Positions 50,390-62,089 of a stretch of 64,000 bases of DNA are shown here, in pieces; the stretch's first letter is position 1; every line of letters begins with the position of its first letter. The translations under genes were made by a program, and so were the position numbers. The stretch spans positions 381,445 through 445,444 of the forward strand of contig NC_092541.1 in NCBI RefSeq assembly GCF_037038585.1, given 5' to 3'. The notes beneath the pieces are model-generated. The model had not been told where the DNA came from, made no database searches, and was given only the letters and a program-made list of their open reading frames with translations. This DNA is from Patagioenas fasciata. Taxonomy: Eukaryota; Chordata; Aves; Columbiformes; Columbidae.

Positions 50390-50765
50390 CCGGTGCTTAC
50401 ATGAATTATTATTATTCATTAAGATTATCTTGTGGTTAAAACACAGGAGCGGGAAGTGAGCGATCTGTTCCTGGCGCTGCCGCCACTCTGAGCGTGGCCC
50501 TGGGCAACTCACTTTCCCCCATTACTTTCCGGAAATACATTTTCAAGCGAACAAATACTAGCATTGAAATGAGGGAAAATGACACAGATTATGAACATCT
50601 GCATAAATACCTGATCGACATCCAAATCCTACTGAGAAACAACAAAACAATCATCTCAAAGTTCACCGGGAGCTGCTTTTGTTTCTTTTATTTGCTAATA
50701 TATTTGTGAATAGAGCTTGGTTTAAATGTTACAGCAATCGCTGGGGGCCTAAATTTTCACCTCGT
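50390..50765. promoter_or_regulatory. AT-rich candidate enhancer island between two satellites
   Basis: Contains ATGAATTATTATTATTCATTA (imperfect palindrome, 50400-50420), TTGTGGTTAAAA (RUNX core) and a 71-codon open frame at 50494-50709. The frame shows no recognisable protein family and no coding-like bias. I treat the block as non-coding and possibly regulatory. Confidence 0.3.
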
Positions 50766-50780
50766 TCCTAACTCTGTCGG

Positions 50781-52601
50781 GGAGGCCGTGGAAGGGAACG
50801 GGCACGGCTGCTCACAGGCCTGGGGGGGCCATGGAAGGGAACGGGCACGGCTGCTCACAGGCCAGGGGGGGCATGGAAGGGAACGGGCACGGCTGCTCAC
50901 AGGCCTGGGGGGCCGTGGAAGGGAACGGGCACGGCTGCTCACAGGCCAGGGGGGGCCGTGGAAGGGAACGGGCACGGCTGCTCACAGGCCAGGGGGGGCA
51001 TGGAAGGGAACGGGCACGGCTGCTCACAGGCCAGAGGGGGCCATGGAAGGGAACGGGCACGGCTGCTCACAGGCCAGGGGGGGCCGTGGAAGGGAACGGG
51101 CACGGCTGCTCACAGGCCTGGGGGGGCCATGGAAGGGAACGGGCACGGCTGCTCACAGGCCTGGGGGGGCCATGGAAGGGAACGGGCACGGCTGCTCACA
51201 GGCCTGGGGAGGCCGTGGAAGGGAACGGGCACGGCTGCTCACAGGCCAGGGGGGGCCATGGAAGGGAACGGGCACGGCTGCTCACAGGCCAGGGGGGGCC
51301 GTGGAAGGGAACGGGCACGGCTGCTCACAGGCCAGGGGGGGCCGTGGAAGGGAACGGGCACGGCTGCTCACAGGCCAGGGGGGGCCGTGGAAGGGAACGG
51401 GCACGGCTGCTCACAGGCCAGGGGGGGCCGTGGAAGGGAACGGGCACGGCTGCTCACAGGCCAGGGGGGGCCGTGGAAGGGAACGGGCACGGCTGCTCAC
51501 AGGCCAGGGGGGGCCATGGAAGGGAACGGGCACGGCTGCTCACAGGCCTGGGGGGGCCATGGAAGGGAACGGGCACGGCTGCTCACAGGCCAGGGGGGGC
51601 ATGGAAGGGAACGGGCACGGCTGCTCACAGGCCAGGGGGGGCATGGAAGGGAACGGGCACGGCTGCTCACAGGCCTGGGGGGGCCGTGGAAGGGAACGGG
51701 CACGGCTGCTCACAGGCCAGGGGGGGCATGGAAGGGAACGGGCACGGCTGCTCACAGGCCTGGGGGGGCCGTGGAAGGGAACGGGCACGGCTGCTCACAG
51801 GCCAGGGGGGGCCGTGGAAGGGAACGGGCACGGCTGCTCACAGGCCAGGGGGGGCATGGAAGGGAACGGGCACGGCTGCTCACAGGCCAGGGGGGGCCGT
51901 GGAAGGGAACGGGCACGGCTGCTCACAGGCCAGGGGGGGCCATGGAAGGGAACGGGCACGGCTGCTCACAGGCCAGGGGGGGCATGGAAGGGAACGGGCA
52001 CGGCTGCTCACAGGCCGGGGGGGGCCGTGGAAGGGAACGGGCACGGCTGCTCACAGGCCAGGGGGGGCATGGAAGGGAACGGGCACGGCTGCTCACAGGC
52101 CAGGGGGGGCCATGGAAGGGAACGGGCACGGCTGCTCACAGGCCAGGGGGGGCATGGAAGGGAACGGGCACGGCTGCTCACAGGCCAGGGGGGGCATGGA
52201 AGGGAACGGGCACGGCTGCTCACAGGCCTGGGGGGGCCGTGGAAGGGAACGGGCACGGCTGCTCACAGGCCAGGGGGGGCCGTGGAAGGGAACGGGCACG
52301 GCTGCTCACAGGCCTGGGGGGCCATGGAAGGGAACGGGCACGGCTGCTCACAGGCCAGGGTGGGCCATGGAAGGGAACGGGCACGGCTGCTCACAGGCCT
52401 GGGGGGGCCGTGGAAGGGAACGGGCACGGCTGCTCACAGGCCGGGGGGGACCATGGAAGGGAACGGGCACGGCTGCTCACAGGCCTGGGGGGGCCGTGGA
52501 AGGGAACGGGCACGGCTGCTCACAGGCCGGGGGGGCCATGGAAGGGAACGGGCACGGCTGCTCACAGGCCGGGGGGGACCATGGAAGGGAACGGGCACGG
52601 C
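50781..52601. repeat. 40-43-bp minisatellite, about 43 copies (1.8 kb)
   Basis: The largest repeat in the window. Units contain GGAAGGGAACGGGCACGG, GCTGCTCACAGGCC and a run of six or seven G, with CCGTGG/CCATGG/CATGG variants. Units are nearly identical, so expansion or homogenisation is recent. Open frames over 600 codons in all three plus frames are artefacts of missing stop codons. Confidence 0.97.
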
Positions 52602-52679
52602 CAGACGCTTCCCACCCGAAACGCAGAGAAACAGGGCTGGAAACACCAAAGGGGGCAGGAGAAGCAGCGCTGCAGTGAA

Positions 52680-52928
52680 ATGGTGAGCGAGATGATGGGT
52701 GAGATGATGGGTGAGATGGTGAGCGAGATGATGGGTGAGATGATGGGTGAGATGGTGAGCGAGATGATGGGTGAGATGATGGGTGAGATGGTGAGCGAGA
52801 TGATGGGTGAGATGATGAGCGAGATGATGGGTGAGATGATGGGTGAGATGATGGGTGAGATGATGAGCGAGATGATGGGTGAGATGATGGGTGAGATGGT
52901 GAGCGAGATGATGGGCGAGATGCTGCAG
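52680..52928. repeat. 12-bp minisatellite, about 20 copies
   Basis: Units GAGATGATGGGT and GAGATGGTGAGC are arranged mostly as 36-bp trimers. It begins 80 bp after the 43-bp array ends. Confidence 0.96.
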
Positions 52929-53394
52929 TGAGGACAGAAAGAGGACGGGGAGCTGCCATCCCGCTGTGGCCCGGCTGTTCCACAGCACCACGGCCCCGAG
53001 CTCGGCCGGCCGGGCCCCACTGGGGACGTGTCCGGCGCTGGGGGCGGCAGAGGGACCTGGGCACGGGAAGGAGGGGGAAGGAGCCGCCTTCTGCCCCCCA
53101 GACCCGAGGGCCCTCACAGCTCACGCAGGGCACGGGCTGCCTTTCAAAGCCGAAAACAATCAAACCCAACTATTTTAATTGACTCTCCCTCGGGGGAGGG
53201 AGGAGAAAGGTGCAGCTGGAGCAGGGCAGGGGGTGGGAGGGTGATGGGCCAGGGCTGCGAACCCGGGGCTGCCAGCGTCCCCAGAGCTGCCTGGCACCAC
53301 GAACCGGGGCGACCCCTCCGCGCGCCCCTTCCCCGGGATCCCCGGGGATCCCCCTGAGCCGCTTCCAGCACCTCTTCTTGCTCAGCTGGGGCAG
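52929..53394. other. Gene-free segment
   Basis: GC-rich DNA without a recognisable feature. Confidence 0.5.
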
Positions 53395-53600
53395 CCTTTA
53401 ATTATCCTGTTTGTAAATTTGCCATTAATTAATTAGCCTGTGTCTGAAAGGGCTTAGAAAATGTAAGTGTGGCTGAGTATTGTTACTGTCAAGTTCAATT
53501 ATTATCATTAAATATTTATCTAGCATTGTAAGCAGTGGCTGGCGTTTTAGAGAGATTAAGGCAGATACTGTTTCTGCCTGGAAGGGCTTGTCATCCAAAT
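53395..53600. promoter_or_regulatory. Candidate enhancer island rich in TAAT cores
   Basis: TTAATTAATTAG (53425-53436), then CAATTATTATCATTAAAT (about 53497-53514) with adjoining AT-rich cores, in a block far more AT-rich than its flanks. This is one of the strongest homeodomain-site clusters in the window. Confidence 0.45.
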
Positions 53601-54374
53601 TAGACACCGAGGGAACGTGGAGACTGACAAAAGGACGGAGCTGGGAAGGATTGAGACACGGTTGTGAGTCACCGCGCGAGCAAACACCTGGAGCAGAGGG
53701 ACGGGACGAGCCGAGCGGGGACGGCGGGACCGGCCTGGTCGGAGCTGCTCCTGGAGCGGGGCTGCGGTGCCGGGGGTCCCACCCGGCTCGGCCACGCGGG
53801 ACGCTCCCCGCGGGACGGTCCCCGTGTGACGCTCCCCGCGGGACGTTCCGGTGCAGGAGCGCGGCGGGGAGCGCCCTCCCATCGCCCGGGAGGATGCTCT
53901 GCGCCTGCATCCGCCGGGACACTCCCTGCGACACCTGCCCAACCTGCTGCGGCGAACGAAAACCGAGCAGGAATCTCGTGCTCGTTATTGCGCGTTACCG
54001 AGTGACATGGTTAGAAAACCAGCAGAGCACATTTGCCAAGCAGGGAACGGCAGTGAGCAGCAGAGGAGCTGGTTGCCTCCATGTGTTCACTCCCTGGCCT
54101 CATGCAAACCCAGGTAACATCCATTTCTCATTCTTTACAGCCAGAAAGGAGCGCGGTGCCCTGGCCCTGGCCGCTGCCCAGCCCGGTGCGGCTGCACCAG
54201 AGGCACCGCAGGGCTCGCTCGAGCCCGTTCGCTCGCCAGCCCTGCGGGCAGCGCTCACCTGAGCGAGCCCGGCCCTGCTGGCCCGACCCCCGCGCAGGGG
54301 ACCCCCCAGTCCTGTCTTGGGGTTTCGATCCCTTTGGGACAAAGAGAGCCGGGTGGAAAATCATCTTCAGTCCT

Positions 54375-54560
54375 CTGGTCTTTGCTCCCGATGTCAGCAT
54401 TAAACTACCTGGAGTGCTCAGAAATCGTACGAAGTGATAAGTAACATTAAAGTAAACCAGGTTATAATAATCCTTAATGATTATCTGGTGCTTGCTAATC
54501 CCAAAGAACTCAGCAAACATTAATTAATTCATATAATGGCCATCTAAATGCTATTTCCTC
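54375..54560. promoter_or_regulatory. Candidate enhancer island rich in TAAT cores
   Basis: Contains CCTTAATGATTATCTGG, GCTAATCCC (bicoid type) and TTAATTAATT (54521-54530), the same core seen 1.1 kb earlier at 53425. Confidence 0.45.
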
Positions 54561-55039
54561 TCTGGAGATGGGGCAGCTGGTGCTGGAGCCCGTCACACCG
54601 TGTCCCCGTTGGGTCGCTGCCCGTGTCCCCCACGCCGTGACCCACATTTCCCAGCGCCGGGGCTGCGGGCCGGGGCGGTCGGCACCTCGGGGAGCCTTGT
54701 GGAGCTGGTTATGGGAGCAGCCTCCACGCAAATGCCACACGGGCACACGTGGCGGCGGCTCGGCCGCGACGCCTGCCCTGCGCGGCCCTGGGCTGGCAGG
54801 AACGCCGGCGGCACCAGAGCGCGGTGACTCCTCCGGATTTAGACAAAAGGGAGAAAAACCTCAAAATGGGCAAAACAGGCTCACAAAATCTGCTGCCAGC
54901 GAGTTCCTGCAGGGCTCCTCCTGCCCCCGCGCTGCCCACACGGGATCAGAGGACGTTTCCCTAAATACGTCTGCGTTCTGGGGCAGCTCCAAACCCCAGC
55001 AAACCAGCGGCCTGGCCAGGCTGCGCGGGCTGGCGGCGC

Positions 55040-55272
55040 TTGGAGCACGGGCTGGATGCTGGCCCCATGCTGCTGGCCCCGGGGACGGAGCACGGGCTGG
55101 ATGCTGGCCCCATGCTGCTGTCCCCATGCTGCTGTCCCCACGCTGCTGGTCCCATGCTGCTGTCCCCACGCTGCTGGCCCCGGGGACGGAGCACGGGCTG
55201 GATGCTGTCCCCACGCTGCTGTCCCCATGCTGCTGTCCCCACGCTGCTGTCCCCACGCTGCTGTCCCCACGC
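55040..55272. repeat. Compound CTGCTGTCCCCACG repeat
   Basis: 14-bp units CTGCTGTCCCCACG are interspersed with three copies of a longer segment containing GGACGGAGCACGGGCTGGAT (first copy truncated). Confidence 0.92.
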
Positions 55273-55404
55273 GGGAGCCGCCGGCCCCAGCCCCGCTCGG
55301 CTCGGTGCCTCCCCCACCGCCGCTCCCGCAGGTCGCACACGCGATCGCTCAGAACCCAACGGGGTCTCTGTGGTTTCTCTCACCCTCAGCCCTGTCAACA
55401 TGGA

Positions 55405-55640
55405 GCCACTCCGGAAAATTAATTCAAATTAATTAAAAGTATGAATTTGAAGTTGATCAGTTAAAGCCCGTTAAACTCATGATTCAGATTTCAGAATTAA
55501 AATGTTTTTAATTTAATCTAGTTCAACACACTCTCAAAGTAAATTAAACTAAACCACATTAAAGCTATTTTAATTCTCAATAAGCATGTTTAATGTGGTT
55601 TAATTTCTCCACTTTCAAAGTGAATGCAGATCATCCTGCC
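55405..55640. promoter_or_regulatory. AT-rich island with inverted RUNX sites
   Basis: About 235 bp with many TTAA/TAAT cores. A perfect 14-bp inverted repeat, TAAACCACATTAAA (55550-55563) and TTTAATGTGGTTTA (55589-55602), places two RUNX consensus sites (AACCACA) head to head across a 25-nt loop. A regulatory role is inferred. Confidence 0.45.
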
Positions 55641-55795
55641 CGATGTCCCCAGGTAGACAGCCCTGCTATCGGAAGCAAAGATGCAATGGTGTCCACCACC
55701 AAACCCGATCAAGAGGTTTGATCTGGACCAGGGCCAAGCCGGAGTTTAACGCGGGCTCCCCGATGGGTCCGGGCTGTGGCTCCAGGTCTGGCGGC

Positions 55796-55992
55796 AGCTC
55801 CGCCCGGTGCCCGGCGCTGTGACCCCGGCCCTCCCAAGCTCTGCTCTGACACCGGTCCTGAGCGCTCAGCTCCCGGTGCCCGGCGCCGTGACCCCGGCCC
55901 TCCCGAGCTCTGCTCTGACACCGGTCCTGAGCGCTCAGCTCCCGGTGCCCGGCGCTGTGACCCCAGCCCTCCCCAGCTCTGCTCTGACAGCG
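55796..55992. repeat. 69-72-bp tandem repeat, 3 copies
   Basis: Copies start at 55796, 55868 and 55937, each with CGGTGCCCGGCG, GTGACCCC and CTCTGCTCTGACA. Confidence 0.95.
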
Positions 55993-56084
55993 GGGAGGGT
56001 GAGGGACCGGGGGCACCGTCCCCCCGATCTCTGCCACGCGGGCACCCCTGGCTCTGAGCGGCGCAGCCGAGGGCTCTGGGGGTT

Positions 56085-56255
56085 AGTCCCTGCTTATATT
56101 CAGGCTGGGCTTAGGGCCAAGGTGTTTTCTATGCACACAAGATTCACCATGATTTTGTGCCAGTGTATACTTAACCCCACACATAAATAATAGCTCTGCA
56201 TTCAGCAGCTAATGCCATTAATTGCCCTCACATTACCTTTCCCTTTCGGGCTGCA
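56085..56255. promoter_or_regulatory. Candidate enhancer island
   Basis: AT-balanced block with CACATAAATAATAG, GCTAATGCC and ATTAATTG (56217-56224). Call by composition and motifs only. Confidence 0.38.
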
Positions 56256-56366
56256 CAGAAGGAATCCCAGAGGGGGAACGTCAGCTCACGTCAGCACAGA
56301 ACCAGAGCGGCCCCCGAGCTGCCCCGTTCCTGACCCGAGCGGGAGCGCTGGTGAAGCTGCAGCGTC

Positions 56367-56430
56367 GCAGGCGTCACCCGGCGCAGGTGTCACCCGGTGC
56401 AGGTGTCACCCGGCGCAGGTGTCACCCGGC
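56367..56430. repeat. 16-bp tandem repeat, 4 copies
   Basis: Unit GCAGGTGTCACCCGGC with single-base variants. Confidence 0.93.
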
Positions 56431-58528
56431 CGGGCTGCACCGCACACGGGCTCCAGCGCCGCCCGGTCAGGTCCGCCCCTCGAACGCTCCATGCAGGGGT
56501 GCGGGGACAGGCTGGGGACCGGGAGAAGAGCCAGCCCAGGTAGCTCCTTCTCAGGGGCTTAACCACGGCTGGATTTGTGGGCTGCTGAGTAATTAGGAGG
56601 GAAGATCTTTATCGGCTCAGATCTGGGGCTGGCTGGTGGTTCCACTGCTGATGTTGTGGCAAAGTGGTTAAGAGTGGGTGAAGAAACGAGTCTGATTCCC
56701 GCAGACACTGTCCCTGCTGGAGGCTCCTGTCACCCTCACCCTGCAGGGTCTGCCACCGGGGAGGTGGCCCCTTGTCCCGGGAGCACACTGCACTGTCCCC
56801 AGCGCCAGCCCGGGCCGTGCACTGACCAGAGAGACAACGCACGGGGGTGACGAGGACAGAGGTCAGGACACGCAGGACACGGCTCGAGCGGCAGGAATCC
56901 CCGTGCCCCGGCGGGCGCGCAGCGGGCGGGCGAGCCGACACGCTGCTCCTCATTCCAGCGGGATGAGCGTCCTGCGCGTTTCCACGGCCTGGCCTTGCAT
57001 CACCGCCAGGGAATTTCTCCGCGGCACCTGGCTGGCAGCAGCAAACCAGCCCCTGGTGCTCACCTGATCCGTGCTTTACTTCCTGCCTCCCAATCCGCGC
57101 GGGCAGCGTGCCCCGCAGGGCGCTGCCGAGGGGGTCCCGCACGCGCTGCCCCGTGCACAAAGCAGCCCCAGGCGGTGCGGGAGCACCCGGCACCGGGCTG
57201 CAGGGCGCTGAGCTCCCCGGCTCCGCACGGCGGGAGGTGCCGTGTCAGCACTCGCCGGAGCGCCACTGATCTCCACCTCCGAGCGGCATCTCCGGCAGTG
57301 GCGCGCAGAGGGTGGCCGGGCTGCCCAGACCCCGGCGTCTGCAGCTCCCGGCCCCGCCAGAGCTGCTCTGCCTGGGAGGGCTCGGCAGGAGCTGCCGCGG
57401 CACCGCGGGCGGCGGGAGCCAGATCAGCCGCATTCCAGGGCAGGAGATGCCCTGTGAAGTGGGAAGGCCCCGGGCCAGACCGCTCCTCAGAGCCAGAGGT
57501 GCCAGAGCCGTGTGGGTTGGGAGAACAGGTCGGGGCTGCCGCCCGCGCGGGGCGAGGGCCGGGCTGGGGTTGCGAGGCTGTCAGGAGCCTGTTGGTGTGG
57601 GACTGTTGGTGTGGGGCTGTCATGAGGCTGTTGGTGCGGGGCTGTTGGTGCGGGGCTGTGCAAGCGGCCGACCCCGTGGCTGGGAAAGGTGCGAGGGTGC
57701 GAGGCGAGGGGAGCAGGGGGTGCTGGGGCTTGTCCCCAGGTTGTCACCTCCGCACCGTCCCCTGGCCTCGCAGGGCTGGGAGGAACCACAGGGACTCGGG
57801 AAGGAGATGGACGTGTGACAGATGGCTGGTGCGTTTGGCAGGGGACACGTGCGCCCTGGTGACACCAGTGTGGGGCTAAGCCCGGACTAGCTGGCCTGGG
57901 TGTATTTATTCCATCTCGGAACCACACTGACCCACCTACCCGGCTTTGGGACCGAAGTGACTTCGGGGTCATCCACACCGGCACACGGGTACGGAGAAGA
58001 CCCACGTTTCTTCACCAACAAACTTGAAAGCATTAACAGAAAAATAAAACGCCAATAAAACGCCACCTTCCAGGCAAGCGAGGGTGCCGGGAGCGACGCG
58101 GCCCCTGCTCCTGCTCCTCCTGGCCGAGCAGGCAGCCCATCCTTGGGGCCTTGCCAGGGTGTTTCGGTTAGAAGGGGAAACCGATGATATGAGTCAGGTG
58201 TTTCTTTGGTACAATCCTGGTAATTTGCAGAGCTCCCGGAGCTGCCTCCTTCAGACACCGTGCCTGCTCTGGCAGCTGTGCTGTGCCCTCCAAATACGGC
58301 TTTCCCTTGCTCCTTCCCTCGCCCGAACAAGCGCCATCCTCTCTGTGTGCCCAGCCGCGCCACGAGCCCTCCAGCTTAGCCCTGGCCACCCTGTCACTCC
58401 GGCCGCTCCTGCCCCGGGAGGCCGTGGGTCGTTTCTTCCAGCATCTTTGAGTACAGGATGGCCAGGAGCCCCCTCCGCTCCTCCCCATCGCAGCCCGTGC
58501 GCGGGATTCACGTTTCTGGCTGAACACA
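56431..58528. other. Gene-free segment 56.4-58.5 kb
   Basis: Unique DNA with a short GTTGGTGTGGGGCTGT-type repeat at 57588-57658. No exon recognised. Confidence 0.5.
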
Positions 58529-58532
58529 AAGG

Positions 58533-58604
58533 AGAAATGTAGAAATGTAGAAATGTAGAAATGTAGAAATGTAGAAATGTAGAAATGTAGAAATGTAGAA
58601 ATGT
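58533..58604. repeat. 8-bp microsatellite (AGAAATGT)n, 9 copies
   Basis: Nine uninterrupted AGAAATGT octamers. Confidence 0.96.
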
Positions 58605-61600
58605 CCTGTGCTGGAGCACAGCCCTCAGCTCAAGTTATTGTATGGTGTTTTTCACCTTGAAAAAACCCAGATTAACTTGAAATCAAAACTCTGCTTTGAA
58701 CCCCCAAAATTAATTTAATTTCTGATCTTTTTGAAACAAAGCAAACATCTGAACTTCCTCCAGGTCTGCGCCCCTGCCTTCTCCAAACCAAACTGCCAAA
58801 TCCAATCCAAATTCATGAGTAGTTCTGCTCTCTTTTGATCGTCATGCCCTGAAACATCACTCCTGGTGCATTTGCTTTCACCAAAGGGCTTTGTTCAGTT
58901 CTCAAGAATCCCCCGTGCCGCCTGCTGCAGCGACGCCGCTGGACCCACGGCGTCCCCAGCACAGTGGCACCCGCGCCGGGGGTCAGGAACACGGCACCGG
59001 GGGTCATCCCGCCTGGGGCTCCGGTGCCCCCCACGGGCCCCGTGCATCGTCCCCTCTCTGGCGTTCGGCTTCACTTCCAGCCGCGCTTCACTACCATCCA
59101 TAGGAGGCTGGTGCAGACAGGGCCCTGCGCCCAGATGGAGGGGACGGCCCCATCCCGCTGCCCCACGGGGCAGCGTTTGCACCCCCAGCTCGTGCTTCGC
59201 TGCCTCGCGCTGAATTCCCGAGTGGCCGAATCTGTCGTGATCTCCTTGCGCTGAATGGATGTCACGAGCCAAAATGCCCCCCGTCTGCTGCTCCAGAGAA
59301 AACGGGAATGCGGGACAAGCACCCCACCCAAAGCCTGCTAAAGTCATGGAGCGCTCAGGTAAGCCTGGCTTGGGTCTCTGATAAACCCTGGGTAACCCTC
59401 ATGCCCATCGCGAACTCCTCGGTGACTCAGTTTCCCCCGCACGAAGCCGGGCCCATGTGCAGCGCACAGCACGGGCTGCGCTGGCGCCAGCACGGGCAGA
59501 GGCAGCGGATGAGATCACCCAGGAACGTCCTGGGAAGAGGAGGACTCCGCCGGGATGTCTTCATCCTCCCCAGGAAGGAAGTGGAGGGGGCATAAATCAC
59601 CACGGCTTCACCTTATCGGAAATCCGAATCTCGGCAGCCGATCCAAGCCCAGACTGCCGTGGGCATCCCGATTGCTTTTCTTGTCAGTTCCCTTGTTGTT
59701 AGAAAGGCAAGTACAGAACAGCACATGCAAACAACACAATTAGGGTTGTATGTGCTAATGAGGGTTTCGGCACCGCGCAGCTTCGCCGTGCAGCAGTCGG
59801 AGCTCTCCCCGGCTCCCCTCCTCTCGGGTTCCTCGCCCGGCTGCCGGGAGCTCTCAGCACCTCGCTGGCTCCAGCACCTCCCTCCACCCCACGGGGCCAC
59901 CTGGCGAGGTTCTCCCCACGCCGCTGCAGACGCAGCCCAACTGCAGCCGCTGATGCAGCTCAGGGCCGGGGGGTTCGCCTCCCGAAGGGGCTCCCTCCCA
60001 CACGCCCCGGCCGTGCCCCCCGTGCCACCCCCGTCTGCCGGCACCACCTCCGGCAAGGTGCGAAGCGGCAGCAGCCAAGTGGCACAGCAGGATGGTGCAC
60101 CGGCCACGCTCCGTGACAACCTCAGCACCTGTGGGTCCGCGCTTCCCTGCCCACCTCTACGAGGGGAGGCCACAGTGGCTGCCAGGTGGGGACACCCACA
60201 CCCTGAGCAGGGACAAACGTTGAGAGCTGCCCAGAGGTCACAGCACAGCACTCCAGGGAGGTGTCCCCGAGGGTCACCTCACCCTTTGCAATGCTGTGGC
60301 TGGTGCTGCTCTGCCGTGCCTCGGGGCCTCCGGGGTCTCCGGGGTCTCTGTCCTCGCGGCTCCGCTCAGCGAGAAGCAGGAGGATGCTCCACAGGAGCTC
60401 TCGGGATGCACAAAGTCCTATCAGGTGCTCACTCACAGCAGAGGCGGCACACGCAGAACCCACCGCCTGCCTCCTGCCACACAACGTGGTGCTCCCCGTT
60501 CCCCCAGGGACCTCGTCGTCTGGTGTGCCCCCCCGTCCCCCGCTGCGCTGCTCCTGCCACCCGCCCGCGCCGCGGCAGAGCCGGCGCCGTGACACAGCCC
60601 GCGGCCCCATGCCCGTGGCTCTGTGCCCACGGCTCTGTGCCCGTGGCTCCGTCCCCGCACACGCTGACCCAGCCGGGCCCTCTTGGGGTGACGGTCCAAG
60701 CAGCCCAACAGCGCTGACAAACAGCAACACGCCAGGTGCTGCTTCGGGACTGTCCCCTCACCGGGGCACCCCTGAAAGCAAAACAGGGGACCAAAACCTT
60801 CCACCCTCCTGGGTTTTCACCTTGTTCCTGGGAGAGGTTTGTGTCCAGAAACAGGCTTTGCTGTCCCCTGCCCTGGCTCTTGCTGGTGGGACCTCGTCAC
60901 CAGAGCTGGTGGGTTCACCGCGGCTCCTGCAGCGTCGAACCGCAGCCCTGGCGTGGGGACAGGACTTGGGGACCCCAAAGCTCCTGCGGGATGAGCACCA
61001 CGTTATTCTCACTGAGGACCCGCGGAGGGGTGATCTGAGCCCAGGCGGGAGCTCTCCGAGTCTCTCAGACATGGGGGATGCAAAGGTGTCCAGAGTGTGT
61101 GACCCCCCCAGCAAAGCCGCTTGCTCAAGGGCTTCAGGAAAGTCTTTCTGGGGGAGCTTCGGGGGCTCCGAGGGGGCTGCAGCCAGCAAGGGGCTCAGCC
61201 CCGCACACGAGAGGGGACACCGGCGGGACCGGGGGACAGATCCCTGGGGAGTCGCTGAGGTTTTCTACCCGAATTCCCTGTGAGCCGAACAAGATCTCCC
61301 TCACCTGGCCGCGGCTGCCGCGGCTCCGCCGGCGCTGGGCAGCTGAACAGAGACATCTTGCGGTAACCGGGGCGGGAAGGAAAGCCGCCCTGGGCCAGAG
61401 CCCAGCTGAGCGCGGGGGAAACCCCGCAGGGCTGCGCCCCACACGGTGCCAGATGCTCGTGGGGTGAGTGCTGACAATCGGGAGCGGCTCCTGTCGGCTG
61501 GGTCCGCGGTACCTGCAGAGCTGCCAGCGCGGCCGGGGCCGCCGGCGGGGCGAGGAGGAGCCGGCACGGGAACTCAGCGCTGCTGCGAAGGGACCGGGCA

Positions 61601-62085
61601 GCCGCGCCACCGGGCCGGCGGACCCCGCGCCCAGCGCTGTGCCGGGGCCAGCGCCCCCGAGCCGCCTCCTGCCGCTCCGGCTCCCTGCGGAATCCGCTCC
61701 CGCGCCGCACAACAACCGCGGCGGGCGCGGGCCGCTCGGCAGCGCAGAACGGAGCTGCCAGACACAGCCCCGGTGACAGCGCTGACGGCTCCAGGGAACA
61801 GGCTCAGCTCCCAAAATCCCTGAGGATGCCAGGGACTCCCCTTCCCCACGCAGACAAGCCCCCTCCACCCTGCTGCGCTGCCAGCAACGCCCAGCTAAAT
61901 GCTCGCAATTAATCGTAAGAAATCCCGAGGCACTAGAACCCCAAAGGATCATTTCCAGCAGCTGCACCGGAGCAGCTCTACGAGCTCTTGTGGCACAGCG
62001 GTGAGACGCTGGGCTTTTCTGCACCCAGTGTCGGTGGCACCGGGCAGCAGCAAACGCTGCGTGTGGAGCAGAGCGCTCAGAGCCC
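58605..62085. other. Gene-free segment 58.6-62.1 kb
   Basis: Starts with an AT-rich block (58640-58870, with CAAAATTAATTTAATTTCTG) and then becomes GC-rich, CpG-dense near 61.3-61.75 kb. No supported exon; the CpG-dense part could be an unannotated promoter but no gene body is visible. Confidence 0.45.
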
Positions 62086-62089
62086 GCTG

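Noticed and set aside
50494-50709. 71-codon AT-rich frame as a small gene
   Set aside because: No family resemblance, no promoter or splice context, and the surrounding AT-rich island is better explained as non-coding.
50788-52931. Open frames of over 600 codons in all three plus frames
   Set aside because: They coincide exactly with the 40-43-bp minisatellite, exist in several frames at once and change frame with unit-length variants. No protein family resemblance.
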